Assembly: GCA_028280665.1 (NCBI GenBank)
Contig: JANQLJ010000063.1
Span: 1-39,635, forward strand
Length of the DNA stretch: 39,635 nt
Source: Alphaproteobacteria bacterium
Lineage (GTDB): Bacteria; Pseudomonadota; Alphaproteobacteria; JAJFIK01
Direction of reading: 5' to 3'
Positions 18,709 through 27,517 of this stretch are shown piece by piece (position 1 is the first letter of the stretch; each line of letters begins with the position of its first letter). The notes under the pieces were generated by a model, which ran no database searches, was not told the DNA's origin, and was given only the letters and a program-made list of their open reading frames with translations. A program made the translations under genes and the position numbers.

Positions 18709-21120
18709 CTATCCGCGCAGCGTACCGCCGGTCGCTTTGCTTACTTGTGCGATCACCTTTTGCGCCACTGCTTCGATTTCATCGTCGGTCAAGGTCTTGT
18801 CGAAGGGCTGCAGCGTCACTTCGATGGCGAGGGATTTCTTGCCCGGCTCTATGCCTTTGCCTTCATAGACATCGAAAAGCACGGCCGCGGTGATCAGCTT
18901 CTTGTCGGCGCCCCTGGCGGCGCGGAGCACTTGTTCGGCGGTCACGTTCACGTCCACCACGAAGGCGAAATCGCGGATGACGGCGGGGAGGTCGCTGGCA
19001 TTAAGGGGACTCCGCGCTTTTGTACCTTTCTTCTTGGGCTCGGGCACATTTGTGGGGATGACTTCGAAGGCGACCATCGGGCCTTTGACGTCCAGCATGT
19101 CGAGAATGCGCGGGTGCACCTCGCCGAAGGTGGCAAGCGCGTTCTTGGGGCCGAGGCGGAGGACGCCGGAACGTCCCGGGTGATACCACGCGGGCGCATC
19201 GCTCGTTACTTGCACGCTTTCAAGGGGGGCGCCCACGGCGGCAAGCACCGCAAGCGCATCGGCCTTGGCGTCGAAAGCGTCCACGCCTCGCGCGGCCGAT
19301 GCCCAATGGCGCGCGCCGGGCGAGCGGCGAATGCCGGAAATCGCGAGCGACTGGTCTTCCGGCGCGTCGCCCGCATATTGGGGCCCGGCCTCGAACAGGG
19401 CCACTTCGTCAAAGCCGCGGTCCATGTTCCGCCCCGCCGCCAGAATGAGCCCCGGCAAGATCGATGGCCGCATGGTATCGAGTTCGGGCGACATGGGGTT
19501 TTCCACGGTCAGCTGCGCAATGTTGTTGGCGGCGCCGAAGGCGCGGGCGTGTTCTTCCGCGATGAACGACCAGGTTACCGCCTCGTCGAGCCCGCGCGCG
19601 GCAAGGGCGCGTTTGGCAAGCCGCATGCGGTTCTGGTTCTCGGTCAAAATGGGCGTCGCCACCGCCACATGGCGCGGCAGCGGCGCTGGCTGCACATGCT
19701 CAAGCCCGTGGATGCGTACGACCTCTTCCACAAGGTCGGCGGGACCTTCCACGTCCGGCCGCCAGCTTGGCACTTCGACCATCAGCTTCTCATCGCCGAA
19801 CCCGGCAACGCCAAAGCCGAGCGCGGCGAGAATCTCCACAATGCGTTGTTCTTCAAGTTTGAGCCCGGTGAGCCGCTCAACGCGGGTGTGATCGAACTCG
19901 ATGGTCTTCTGCCAATGGGGCCCGTCCCCCGCCACCACGGTCTTTGACGCATCGCCCCCGCAAAGATCGAGGATCAGCCGCGTCGCCAGCTCGGCGGCTT
20001 GCGGCAGGTAGGCGGGATCGACGCCGCGCTCAAAGCGGTAGCGGGCATCGGACTGGATGCCGAGCGCGCGGCCCGTGCGCGCGATGCGCAGCGGGTCGAA
20101 ATAGGCGACTTCAAGAAAGACGTTTGTGGTTTCCTCCGTACACCCCGTATTAAGCCCGCCAATGACGCCGCCAATGCCAACAGGCCCGCTGTCATCGGCA
20201 ATCACGCATATGGTCTCGTCAAGTTCATATTCGGCCTCGTCGAGGGCTAGCATCTTTTCGCCCTTCTCGGCGAGGCGCACATGAATATCGCCTTTGAGCT
20301 TGTCCGCATCGAACACATGGAGCGGCCGCCCGCGGTCGTAAGAGACGTAGTTGGTGATGTCCACCAGCGCGGAAATGGGGCGCAGCCCGATGGCCCGCAA
20401 ACGCTTTTGCAGCCAGCCGGGGGAAGGGCCGTTCGTAACACCCTTTACGTAGCGCCCGATGAATTGCGAACAGGCGGCGGCGTTTTCCTTGTCGAACTTG
20501 AGCGAGACACCAATGGGCGACTTGCCGTGCCCCGCCACCGGGTCCACCGCGCCGTCCTTCAATTTCCCAAGCCCCGCCGCGGCAAGATCGCGGGCAATGC
20601 CGTAAACGCCCAGCGCATCGGGCCGGTTGGGCGTGATGGCAATCTCGATCACCGGATCGTCAAGGCCCATCACTTCCGCGAAGGGAACGCCAAGGGGCGT
20701 GTCCTCAGGTAACTCAATAATGCCGTCGTGCTCGTCCGACAGCTCCATCTCGCGCTCGGAAACCAGCATCCCGTTCGATTCCACACCTCTAATCTTGGTG
20801 GGCTTGAGCGTCATTCCCGTGCCAGGGATATAACTTCCCGATGGGGCGAAAACGCCAATCATCCCGGTCCGCGCATTGGGCGCGCCGCAGACCACTTGCA
20901 CTTCGCCTTCGGGCGTCTCCACGCGGCAAAGTCTCAGCTTGTCCGCATCGGGATGGGGTTTTGCCTCGATCACGCGCGCGGTTTTGAAGGCGGCATATTT
21001 CTCCGCCGGGTTGTCGATCTCCTCGACCTCAAGCCCGATCATGGTGAGCTTGCTTGCGATCTCTTCAAGGTTCACGTCGGTTTCCAGATGATCTTTGAGC
21101 CAGTTCAGGGTGAATTTCAT
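18709..21120 (-). CDS. pheT: phenylalanine--tRNA ligase beta subunit
   Basis: [15 protein letters not shown]..., EMAP-like domain, B5 and FDX-ACB domains; start overlaps upstream gene stop (ATGA). Confidence 0.97.
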   Translation of the reverse strand: MKFTLNWLKDHLETDVNLEEIASKLTMIGLEVEEIDNPAEKYAAFKTARVIEAKPHPDADKLRLCRVETPEGEVQVVCGAPNARTGMIGVFAPSGSYIPGTGMTLKPTKIRGVESNGMLVSEREMELSDEHDGIIELPEDTPLGVPFAEVMGLDDPVIEIAITPNRPDALGVYGIARDLAAAGLGKLKDGAVDPVAGHGKSPIGVSLKFDKENAAACSQFIGRYVKGVTNGPSPGWLQKRLRAIGLRPISALVDITNYVSYDRGRPLHVFDADKLKGDIHVRLAEKGEKMLALDEAEYELDETICVIADDSGPVGIGGVIGGLNTGCTEETTNVFLEVAYFDPLRIARTGRALGIQSDARYRFERGVDPAYLPQAAELATRLILDLCGGDASKTVVAGDGPHWQKTIEFDHTRVERLTGLKLEEQRIVEILAALGFGVAGFGDEKLMVEVPSWRPDVEGPADLVEEVVRIHGLEHVQPAPLPRHVAVATPILTENQNRMRLAKRALAARGLDEAVTWSFIAEEHARAFGAANNIAQLTVENPMSPELDTMRPSILPGLILAAGRNMDRGFDEVALFEAGPQYAGDAPEDQSLAISGIRRSPGARHWASAARGVDAFDAKADALAVLAAVGAPLESVQVTSDAPAWYHPGRSGVLRLGPKNALATFGEVHPRILDMLDVKGPMVAFEVIPTNVPEPKKKGTKARSPLNASDLPAVIRDFAFVVDVNVTAEQVLRAARGADKKLITAAVLFDVYEGKGIEPGKKSLAIEVTLQPFDKTLTDDEIEAVAQKVIAQVSKATGGTLRG

Positions 21121-22121
21121 TGGTTCGCCCCCCAATTGAGGTTGGCGAGCCTAACGCCAAGATCGACAATCATCCTTGCTAGGTCTTCGCCGTTTACGAG
21201 ACGAATTGGAGCCGGTGAATTCTCAGCATAATCCTCGGCCTCCTGGCTAAACTCTCCAGCGGTCACAACCCATGCAGCATGCACATGGTCGTGGCGCTCT
21301 ATGCCGCGTTCTACGTCCTGTACTGCGGTCACATCGGTGGGAATGTTCGGATCCCGGTGGTACTTCACCTGCGCTATTACCTTAAGGTCTACTATTGGAA
21401 ATGTGGCGACTACATCGTCACCTGTTTCAACTTGGCGTGCGGGGATCAAAGTGTTTGCGCCCATTGCGGTAAAAACGCTCGCCACCAACCTTTCGAACTC
21501 GCGTTCGTCAATCAAAGTTTCTCCCGCCCGTAGAACGTCCACGGCGCTTGCCACCAGCCGTTCCCGAAGTTGATCTTCAAGTCGTTCACTAGTACCAGAT
21601 GCAGCACGGTCCAATGCGATTTCAATATCGGATACAAGGTCGGTCGCGTCAGCTGCCGATCCTCTGGTCTTCATGCGCGAACGCAGTGCCGATCCCGCGA
21701 CACTTCGCGGAATTGGTTCTGCATGGTTCAGCCATTCAACATTGCGTGAATAAGCGGTATCCGCAATCTCACCTTGGGCATCAGAGGTGTTCTCTTCTTT
21801 GAACTCTGCACAACCGGTTATCTCGCCGACATAAAATGAATCTCCATAGGGTACTACCGCGTAGTCACCGCGTTTGGTGCTGTGAATAAACTGCCATAGA
21901 AAGCCCGCAGCAATACCGGAACGTCGATTACCGGTATCATCCGCGTAATGAGCACTTTTCACGATCTGCCGGAATTGCTCCCAGCTGAGGTCAGGATTGA
22001 GCAAGCCTCGCGCATCAGACCAACCCAAAAAAATGCGCTTTTCTTTTAGTCCTAATTGAAGCCGATCATCACCGCCGGGTGCAAGACGAATAACCAGCGC
22101 CCCTCTTTTCTCCAGGGTCAT
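21117..22121 (-). CDS. Mrr-type restriction endonuclease-like protein with a distinct N-terminal domain
   Basis: C-terminal [47 protein letters not shown]...[19 protein letters not shown] matches the Mrr_cat layout (D...QxK); N-terminal [30 protein letters not shown] looks PUA/EVE-like. Confidence 0.8.
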   Translation of the reverse strand: MTLEKRGALVIRLAPGGDDRLQLGLKEKRIFLGWSDARGLLNPDLSWEQFRQIVKSAHYADDTGNRRSGIAAGFLWQFIHSTKRGDYAVVPYGDSFYVGEITGCAEFKEENTSDAQGEIADTAYSRNVEWLNHAEPIPRSVAGSALRSRMKTRGSAADATDLVSDIEIALDRAASGTSERLEDQLRERLVASAVDVLRAGETLIDEREFERLVASVFTAMGANTLIPARQVETGDDVVATFPIVDLKVIAQVKYHRDPNIPTDVTAVQDVERGIERHDHVHAAWVVTAGEFSQEAEDYAENSPAPIRLVNGEDLARMIVDLGVRLANLNWGANQ

Positions 22122-23194
22122 CGACTTAGTCCCGTCGCGAGGTTCGGCATATCAAGGGCGGCGAAGCCGTAATGCTTGAGCCAGCGCAGGTCGGCGGCGA
22201 AGAAATCACGCAAGTCGGGAATGCCGTATTTGAGCATGGCGAGCCGGTCGATCCCCATGCCGAAAGCCCAGCCTTGATAGTCGTCCGGGTCGAGCCCGCC
22301 GAACTTAAGCACATTGGGGTGCACCATGCCGCAGCCGAGAATCTCCATCCAATCCTCGCCCTCGCCGATCTTCACGTTACCACCCGAGCGGTCGCACAAG
22401 ATGTCCACTTCCATGGAGGGTTCGGTGAACGGGAAGTATGAAGGGCGAAAGCGCATGGGCGCCTCGGGCACCTCAAAGAACGCCTTGCAGAACTCGGCCA
22501 GCACCCATTTGAGTTCGCCCAGGGTGGTGGTCTTGTCCACCGCCAAACCTTCGAGCTGGTGGAACATGGGCGTGTGGGTCTGGTCGGAATCGCAGCGATA
22601 AGTGCGGCCCGGGATGATCACCCGCAAGGGCGGCTTTTGCTTTTCCATGGTGCGGATTTGCACAGGAGATGTGTGGGTGCGCAGGACCTTGCGTTCGCCC
22701 TTCTCGTCCGGGACCATATAGAACGTGTCGTGCATCTCGCGCGCGGGGTGGCCTTCGGGAAAATTGAGCGCGGTGAAATTGTAGTAATCGCTTTCGATGT
22801 CCGGACCCTCGGCCACGGCAAAGCCCATGTCGGCGAAGATGGCAACGATCTCGTCGGTCACATGCGTAATGGGGTGGATCGTGCCTTGGGGCATGGGGCG
22901 CGGGGGCAGCGTTACGTCGATTTTTTCTTCCGCAAGCCGCGCATTGAGCGCTGCCTCGTGCAGTTCCGCTTTTTTCGCCGCGATGGCTTCGGTCAGCTCC
23001 GCGCGCAAGCCATTATAGAGCGGGCCTTTTTCTTGGCGCTCCTCCGGGCTCATCTTGCCAAGGGTTTTCATAAGCTCGGAAAGCGCGCTCTTCTTACCCA
23101 GGAATTCCACGCGTGCGGCCTCAAGCTCCGCCTCGTTTGCGGCAGCGGCGATGGCGGTGAGTGCGGACTTTTGTATGTCCTTGATCCCAGGCAT
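22118..23194 (-). CDS. pheS: phenylalanine--tRNA ligase alpha subunit
   Basis: [56 protein letters not shown]; start ATG 23194. Confidence 0.98.
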   Translation of the reverse strand: MPGIKDIQKSALTAIAAAANEAELEAARVEFLGKKSALSELMKTLGKMSPEERQEKGPLYNGLRAELTEAIAAKKAELHEAALNARLAEEKIDVTLPPRPMPQGTIHPITHVTDEIVAIFADMGFAVAEGPDIESDYYNFTALNFPEGHPAREMHDTFYMVPDEKGERKVLRTHTSPVQIRTMEKQKPPLRVIIPGRTYRCDSDQTHTPMFHQLEGLAVDKTTTLGELKWVLAEFCKAFFEVPEAPMRFRPSYFPFTEPSMEVDILCDRSGGNVKIGEGEDWMEILGCGMVHPNVLKFGGLDPDDYQGWAFGMGIDRLAMLKYGIPDLRDFFAADLRWLKHYGFAALDMPNLATGLSR

Positions 23195-23237
23195 TTTTGC
23201 CCCCTCGGGTAAGTTCTCTCGGTTGCAACGCAATTTG

Positions 23238-23261
23238 CTCCCCCGGTCAAGTCCGGGGGAG
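23238..23261. repeat. perfect 9-bp hairpin CTCCCCCGG-tcaagt-CCGGGGGAG between rplT and pheS
   Basis: Direct reading; resembles CCCGGACTTGA(T)CCGGG-type extragenic palindromes common in alphaproteobacteria. Confidence 0.6.
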
Positions 23262-23290
23262 GGCAGCCCAAAGTCGGGGATAAAGGGTGC

Positions 23291-23647
23291 TTATTTCAGC
23301 GCCGCATTCGCCTGATCGACCAGGGCCTTGAAGGCCTCGGGCTCACGAACGGCAAGATCGGCCAACACCTTGCGGTCGACCTCGATGCCCGCGCGGCCGA
23401 GGCCGTTCATAAATCGGGCGTAGGTGAGGCCGTGCTCGCGGGCCGCCGCATTGATGCGCTGGATCCACAGGGACCGGAAATTGCGCTTGCGCACCTTGCG
23501 GTCGCGATAGGCATATTGACCGGCTTTTTCCACGGCCTGATTGGCCACGCGGAAGGTATTTTTGCGGCGGCCATAATAGCCCTTGGCGGCCTTGATGACT
23601 TTGCGGTGGCGGGCGTGGGTGGTGACACCCCGTTTGACGCGTGACAT
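23291..23647 (-). CDS. rplT: 50S ribosomal protein L20
   Basis: [51 protein letters not shown]. Confidence 0.99.
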   Translation of the reverse strand: MSRVKRGVTTHARHRKVIKAAKGYYGRRKNTFRVANQAVEKAGQYAYRDRKVRKRNFRSLWIQRINAAAREHGLTYARFMNGLGRAGIEVDRKVLADLAVREPEAFKALVDQANAALK

Positions 23648-23694
23648 GTCGCTTCTCTCCTTGAGGCTATGACTTACAGGCTGCCTAGATCGGC

Positions 23695-23895
23695 CTACAG
23701 GCCATAAGGCGCCCAGCCCTTGACCATCTTCGCGTTCTCGTCCTTGAGGGTGGCCGTGCCGCGAAGCTGGCGTACCTGTTTGGGCGAACGCTTGATCATG
23801 CCGTGGCGCTTGCCCACCTGGGCCGCCTTGATCTTGCCTTTAGCCGTTTGTTTGAAGCGCTTTTTTACGCCGCTCTTGGTCTTCAGTTTGGGCAT
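23695..23895 (-). CDS. rpmI: 50S ribosomal protein L35
   Basis: [50 protein letters not shown]; start ATG 23895. Confidence 0.98.
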   Translation of the reverse strand: MPKLKTKSGVKKRFKQTAKGKIKAAQVGKRHGMIKRSPKQVRQLRGTATLKDENAKMVKGWAPYGL

Positions 23896-24038
23896 TTGAC
23901 TTGTCTCCTTAAGGGCGGATTTCCGCCGCTTTTTTGCGGGGCCGAAGACCCTTGTCCAGAGGAGGACGGCGGGAAGGCCCCTTGCCTTTGGCGTCGCCAA
24001 GGCATGCCCTGCCCGGCGGCGCTTATTCAGAGGCGCGG

Positions 24039-24067
24039 GTTATAGGGGAGGGGGAAGGGAATGGCAA
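24039..24067 (-). promoter_or_regulatory. candidate sigma70 promoter for rpmI-rplT-pheS-mrr-pheT
   Basis: Minus strand TTGCCA (24067-24062) - 17 bp - TATAAC (24044-24039). Confidence 0.6.
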
Positions 24068-24103
24068 GGGGGGCCGGTGCGCGGGCACCGCCCCCCCTTT
24101 TTT
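24068..24103 (+). terminator. G/C-rich hairpin followed by T6 on the + strand, downstream of TonB receptor gene
   Basis: GGGGGG-C-CGGTGC-gcgg-GCACCG-C-CCCCCC-TTTTTT; one C/C mismatch. T-tract is in the + orientation; in the minus orientation the hairpin is followed only by TT. Confidence 0.55.
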
Positions 24104-24116
24104 CCGTTTTTCCCGA

Positions 24117-26198
24117 TCAGAACCTTGCCCGCACAAAGAGCCGGAAGTTTCGTCCCGGCAAGAGCACTTCGTCCTTTTTGAAGGAGGAGTGATTGCGCAT
24201 CTCTTCGTCAAGAAGATTGGACGCGACGACCCCCACCTCGAACGGTGTGTCGGTATTGGGCATCTGGAAGCGATAGATCAAACGCGCTCTCAAGTCAGTG
24301 TAGCCATCTGTCGGCGTTTCAAAGGCGCCAACATCATCCTGCTCGGTCACATGGAGGAGGCTTGTGCCCACCGTCACGCGCTCGTGCTCATAGGTGACGC
24401 CGCCGCCAACACGGAAGGGCGGAATACGCGGCACGTTGCCGCCGCTGTCGAGCTCGGCCCGAACGTAGTCGGCCATGCCATCAAGCGTAATGACGCCGCC
24501 ATTATCGAGCGTTGCCACATCGAACTCAGCCGAGGCCTCGAAGCCGATAAAATCTGCGTCTTCCTGGGAATAGACAATCTGCGTGAGCTCATCCTCAACG
24601 CCGCAGCTATCAAAGTCCTCGCCACATTCTATGCCGGTAAAATCTTTGTAGATGAAGTCTGCAAAGCTCGTGTAATACGCAGCAAGGCTAAAGCGGACCG
24701 GCCCATCGATACGTTCCAGTGTCGCCTCAAACGAACGCGCCGTTTCAATGTCGAGATCAGGATCGCCAATCTCGAAGGTTTCAGTCGCCTCGTGTGGACC
24801 CTTTGCGAAAAGCTCCAGCACATCCGGTGCGCGCTGGGTGATCTGGACCGTACCGGAGAGGTACATGTCAGACCCCAGGTCAAAGATCAGGCCCGCAGAC
24901 CCGCTGACAGGCGTGAAGTCGCGGGAAGCCGGGAACTCTATCCCCATTCCGATAGGCCGGAAGCCCGTGCCGTCGATCTCAACATGCTCGATGCGGCCCG
25001 CCATTTGGAAAGTGGCGCCATTGCCCACGTCGGCTTCCTCAAAAAGGAAGGCGCCAAGGGCACGTGTTTCGGACGGCGCCAATAGTTCTCCGGCCTCGCC
25101 GGCGGCGGTGAGGTCGCGGGTGCGGCCCTGGATACCTACAGCTCCTGTAAAAGGCCCTATCGCACCATGCAGTGCTTCAAGTCGGCCTTCTAATTCTTCA
25201 TTGTCGAATGTCGCACCAATTTCCCCATCCTCAACTTCAATCTCATCATGGATGTAGTCGGTGAAACCACCAGCAAAGGACACTTCATTGAAGAAGCCGT
25301 TCAATCCGCCAAAGCGGCCGCCGACCTGGTAACGCACTTGCTGCATGTCGATGAAGACGTCGTGCCCTTCTTCTTCATGCTCTTCGTCTCCATCATGATC
25401 TTCGTCATGATCTTCTTCTCCGTGACCATGTCCGCCAGGCAGGCCGTATTCGCTTGCGAAGAAGGAAACGCTTGCCCCAATGTGACCGTTGGGAAAAAGC
25501 GCCGAGCCACCGATGGCACCGCCTGATTGTTCGACATACGTCGATTCCTGCGTGCCCTCGTCTCCAGGGATGTCATAGTCATCCGATTCCCGGATAAAGG
25601 CATCCAGGTGACCGGCAAAACTGTTGCCGCCAAAGTCAGCAACCCCGCTGAACTGGTAGCCATCATCGACGGTGGTGTACATGCCGAACGCTTCGACATC
25701 ATAACCGCCTTCTGGCGCTGCATCCGGAATGCGGTTGTTGATGACATTAACAACGCCGCCGATGGCTTCCGAGCCATAGCGCAAGGTGGCGGGCCCGCGC
25801 ACCACCTCGATGCGCTGGGCGGCGAGCGGGTCAATGGAAACGCCGTGGTCTTCGCTGAGCGCAGAAGCATCATGACTGCCAACGCCATTTTCCTGAACCC
25901 GGACGCGGAAATTATCGAGCCCGCGGATAATGGGGCGGCTTGCCCCCGCCGCGAAGGACGATTGGTGAATGCCGGGCTGTCGGGCCAGCAATTCCCCCAG
26001 CGTTACCGCACCAGCTTCCGTGATCTCATCGCGGTCGACCGTCGCGACGGTTGCCGTTGTTTCAGCGGCGGTCTGCTCAAGGGGCGAACCGGTAATGATG
26101 AAGTATTCAACTTCGTCATCGCCGTTTTCTTGGGAAAAGGCGGAGCTGCAGGTAAACAACCCCGCCGCAATCGCCATCACTACTGTTTTTGAACGCAT
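24117..26198 (-). CDS. TonB-dependent receptor, ZnuD-like (probable zinc uptake)
   Basis: Plug domain RPIIRGLDNFRVRVQENGVGSHDASALSEDHGVSIDPLAAQRIEVVRGPATLRYGSEAIGGVVNVI; His/acid-rich loop GHGHGEEDHDEDHDGDEEHEEEGHD; C-terminal F. Confidence 0.9.
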   Translation of the reverse strand: MRSKTVVMAIAAGLFTCSSAFSQENGDDEVEYFIITGSPLEQTAAETTATVATVDRDEITEAGAVTLGELLARQPGIHQSSFAAGASRPIIRGLDNFRVRVQENGVGSHDASALSEDHGVSIDPLAAQRIEVVRGPATLRYGSEAIGGVVNVINNRIPDAAPEGGYDVEAFGMYTTVDDGYQFSGVADFGGNSFAGHLDAFIRESDDYDIPGDEGTQESTYVEQSGGAIGGSALFPNGHIGASVSFFASEYGLPGGHGHGEEDHDEDHDGDEEHEEEGHDVFIDMQQVRYQVGGRFGGLNGFFNEVSFAGGFTDYIHDEIEVEDGEIGATFDNEELEGRLEALHGAIGPFTGAVGIQGRTRDLTAAGEAGELLAPSETRALGAFLFEEADVGNGATFQMAGRIEHVEIDGTGFRPIGMGIEFPASRDFTPVSGSAGLIFDLGSDMYLSGTVQITQRAPDVLELFAKGPHEATETFEIGDPDLDIETARSFEATLERIDGPVRFSLAAYYTSFADFIYKDFTGIECGEDFDSCGVEDELTQIVYSQEDADFIGFEASAEFDVATLDNGGVITLDGMADYVRAELDSGGNVPRIPPFRVGGGVTYEHERVTVGTSLLHVTEQDDVGAFETPTDGYTDLRARLIYRFQMPNTDTPFEVGVVASNLLDEEMRNHSSFKKDEVLLPGRNFRLFVRARF

Positions 26199-26278
26199 TT
26201 GTACTGTTCCTCGTTTCAAGGCGCACGGTCAGCGCGCCAGTGCAATCGGTTGTGAGCCGCGCTAAAGGCGCGGGCGGT

Positions 26279-26689
26279 TCAAGCCGTTGCAACGAGGCGA
26301 GGGGGCCGGTCGATGTTCGAGAAATGGTTGGAAGGAGGTGCCTCTCTACGCTCAGGCGCATAGGCAACCGATGTTACGTGAAACGCCATGTCAACGGCAG
26401 CGGGCACCGCTGACACATAGACGGAAGAGCCGCTCGATGCATGGCTGTTATCATGCTCGTGATCGAGCACGCATGTATGTTCGGCGTCATGGTGACCGTC
26501 ATGATCAGTGTGGCTGTCATAGCCTGCCAGACCGAAGCCGGTGAAGTCGTGATTGTGCTCATGATCCGCATGGGATGCGTGATAGATGTCGCCCAGCGCG
26601 TGCAAGGAAAGGCCAGGGCCGATGGCAAAGGCAAGCAGCACGGCCAAGACCATGCTGAAAACCGTTCTTTGCCGGCAATGCTGAAACAT
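26279..26689 (-). CDS. His-rich small secreted/membrane protein
   Basis: MFQHCRQRTVFSMVLAVLLAFAIGPGLSLHALGDIYHASHADHEHNHD...HTDHDGHHDAEHTCVLDHEHDNSHA...NIDRPPRLVATA; directly upstream of the ZnuD-like gene. Confidence 0.75.
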   Translation of the reverse strand: MFQHCRQRTVFSMVLAVLLAFAIGPGLSLHALGDIYHASHADHEHNHDFTGFGLAGYDSHTDHDGHHDAEHTCVLDHEHDNSHASSGSSVYVSAVPAAVDMAFHVTSVAYAPERREAPPSNHFSNIDRPPRLVATA

Positions 26690-26795
26690 CTCTGCCCCGT
26701 CTTTACCCTGTCTACCCCCACGAAAGACGGGCCGACAATACTGCCAACCCGCTTGTTTCGTCAATCGGGTGCAGTTTCACAATCCAAGGATGTTC

Positions 26796-27338
26796 TTACT
26801 TTGGCGCCAGCACCATGATCATCTGCCGGCCTTCGAGCTTGGGATAGCTTTCGACCTTGGCGAGGTCCTCGAGTTCCGCTTGGACGCGCTTTAGAAGGTC
26901 GACCCCCAATTCTTGGTGCGCCATCTCGCGGCCGCGGAAGCGGAGTGTGACTTTAACCTTATCGCCTTGTTCGAAGAACTCATGCATCTTCTTCATCTTC
27001 ACCTGATAGTCGTGGGTGTCGATGTTGGGACGCATTTTGATTTCTTTGACGTCCACCGTCTTTTGCTTCTTGCGTGCCTCGGCCGCTTTCTTCTGGGCCT
27101 GGAACTTGTACTTCCCGTAATCGAGAATTTTGCAGACGGGTGGTTTGGCGGTGGGAGAAACCTCGACGAGATCGAGCCCGGCTTCCTCGGCCATGGCGAT
27201 CGCTTCATCGATGGGGATGACCCCTTGTTTCTCTCCTTCTTCGTCGATGAGCAGGACTTCCGGTACGGTGATCTGCTCGTTGGTGCGCGGCCCCTCGTCT
27301 CGCTGAGGCGCCGGTGCGCGGTGTGGTCTACGTGCTAT
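26796..27338 (-). CDS. infC: translation initiation factor IF-3, probable ATA start
   Basis: In-frame extension of ORF 26796..27194: (ATA)[59 protein letters not shown]...; AAGGAG SD 9 nt upstream of ATA. Confidence 0.93.
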   Translation of the reverse strand: MARRPHRAPAPQRDEGPRTNEQITVPEVLLIDEEGEKQGVIPIDEAIAMAEEAGLDLVEVSPTAKPPVCKILDYGKYKFQAQKKAAEARKKQKTVDVKEIKMRPNIDTHDYQVKMKKMHEFFEQGDKVKVTLRFRGREMAHQELGVDLLKRVQAELEDLAKVESYPKLEGRQMIMVLAPK

Positions 27339-27486
27339 GTCGATACTCTCCTTGTTGGCGCCGGGCCGAACCTCTTTCCAGTTTCAAGGTCCGGGCGGCG
27401 GGCGTCACGCGCCTTTACTTCTATAGAATATGAAGGGGGCGTGCCCCCCGCAAGACGGCAAAGCCACCTTGCCGGGAGGATTTTGC

Positions 27487-27504
27487 ACAATTGTGATCAA
27501 TTGT
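27487..27504. promoter_or_regulatory. palindrome ACAATTG-TGAT-CAATTGT between thrS and infC
   Basis: 7-nt perfect arms, low-GC island in the intergenic region upstream of infC. Confidence 0.35.
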
Positions 27505-27517
27505 CCCTTGTAGGCGG

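Noticed and set aside
23934-25085. 383-aa plus-strand ORF overlapping the TonB receptor and rpmI leader
   Set aside because: Antisense to a convincing TonB receptor; low-complexity composition without domain motifs.
21117-26689. Mobile element carrying the mrr or ZnuD insertions
   Set aside because: No transposase, integrase, terminal repeats or target duplications seen at the borders; the mrr junctions are exact ATGA overlaps.
26690-26795. Zur box upstream of the His-rich/ZnuD-like genes
   Set aside because: Looked for a GTTATA-type AT-rich palindrome and did not see one; zinc assignment rests on His-rich sequences only.
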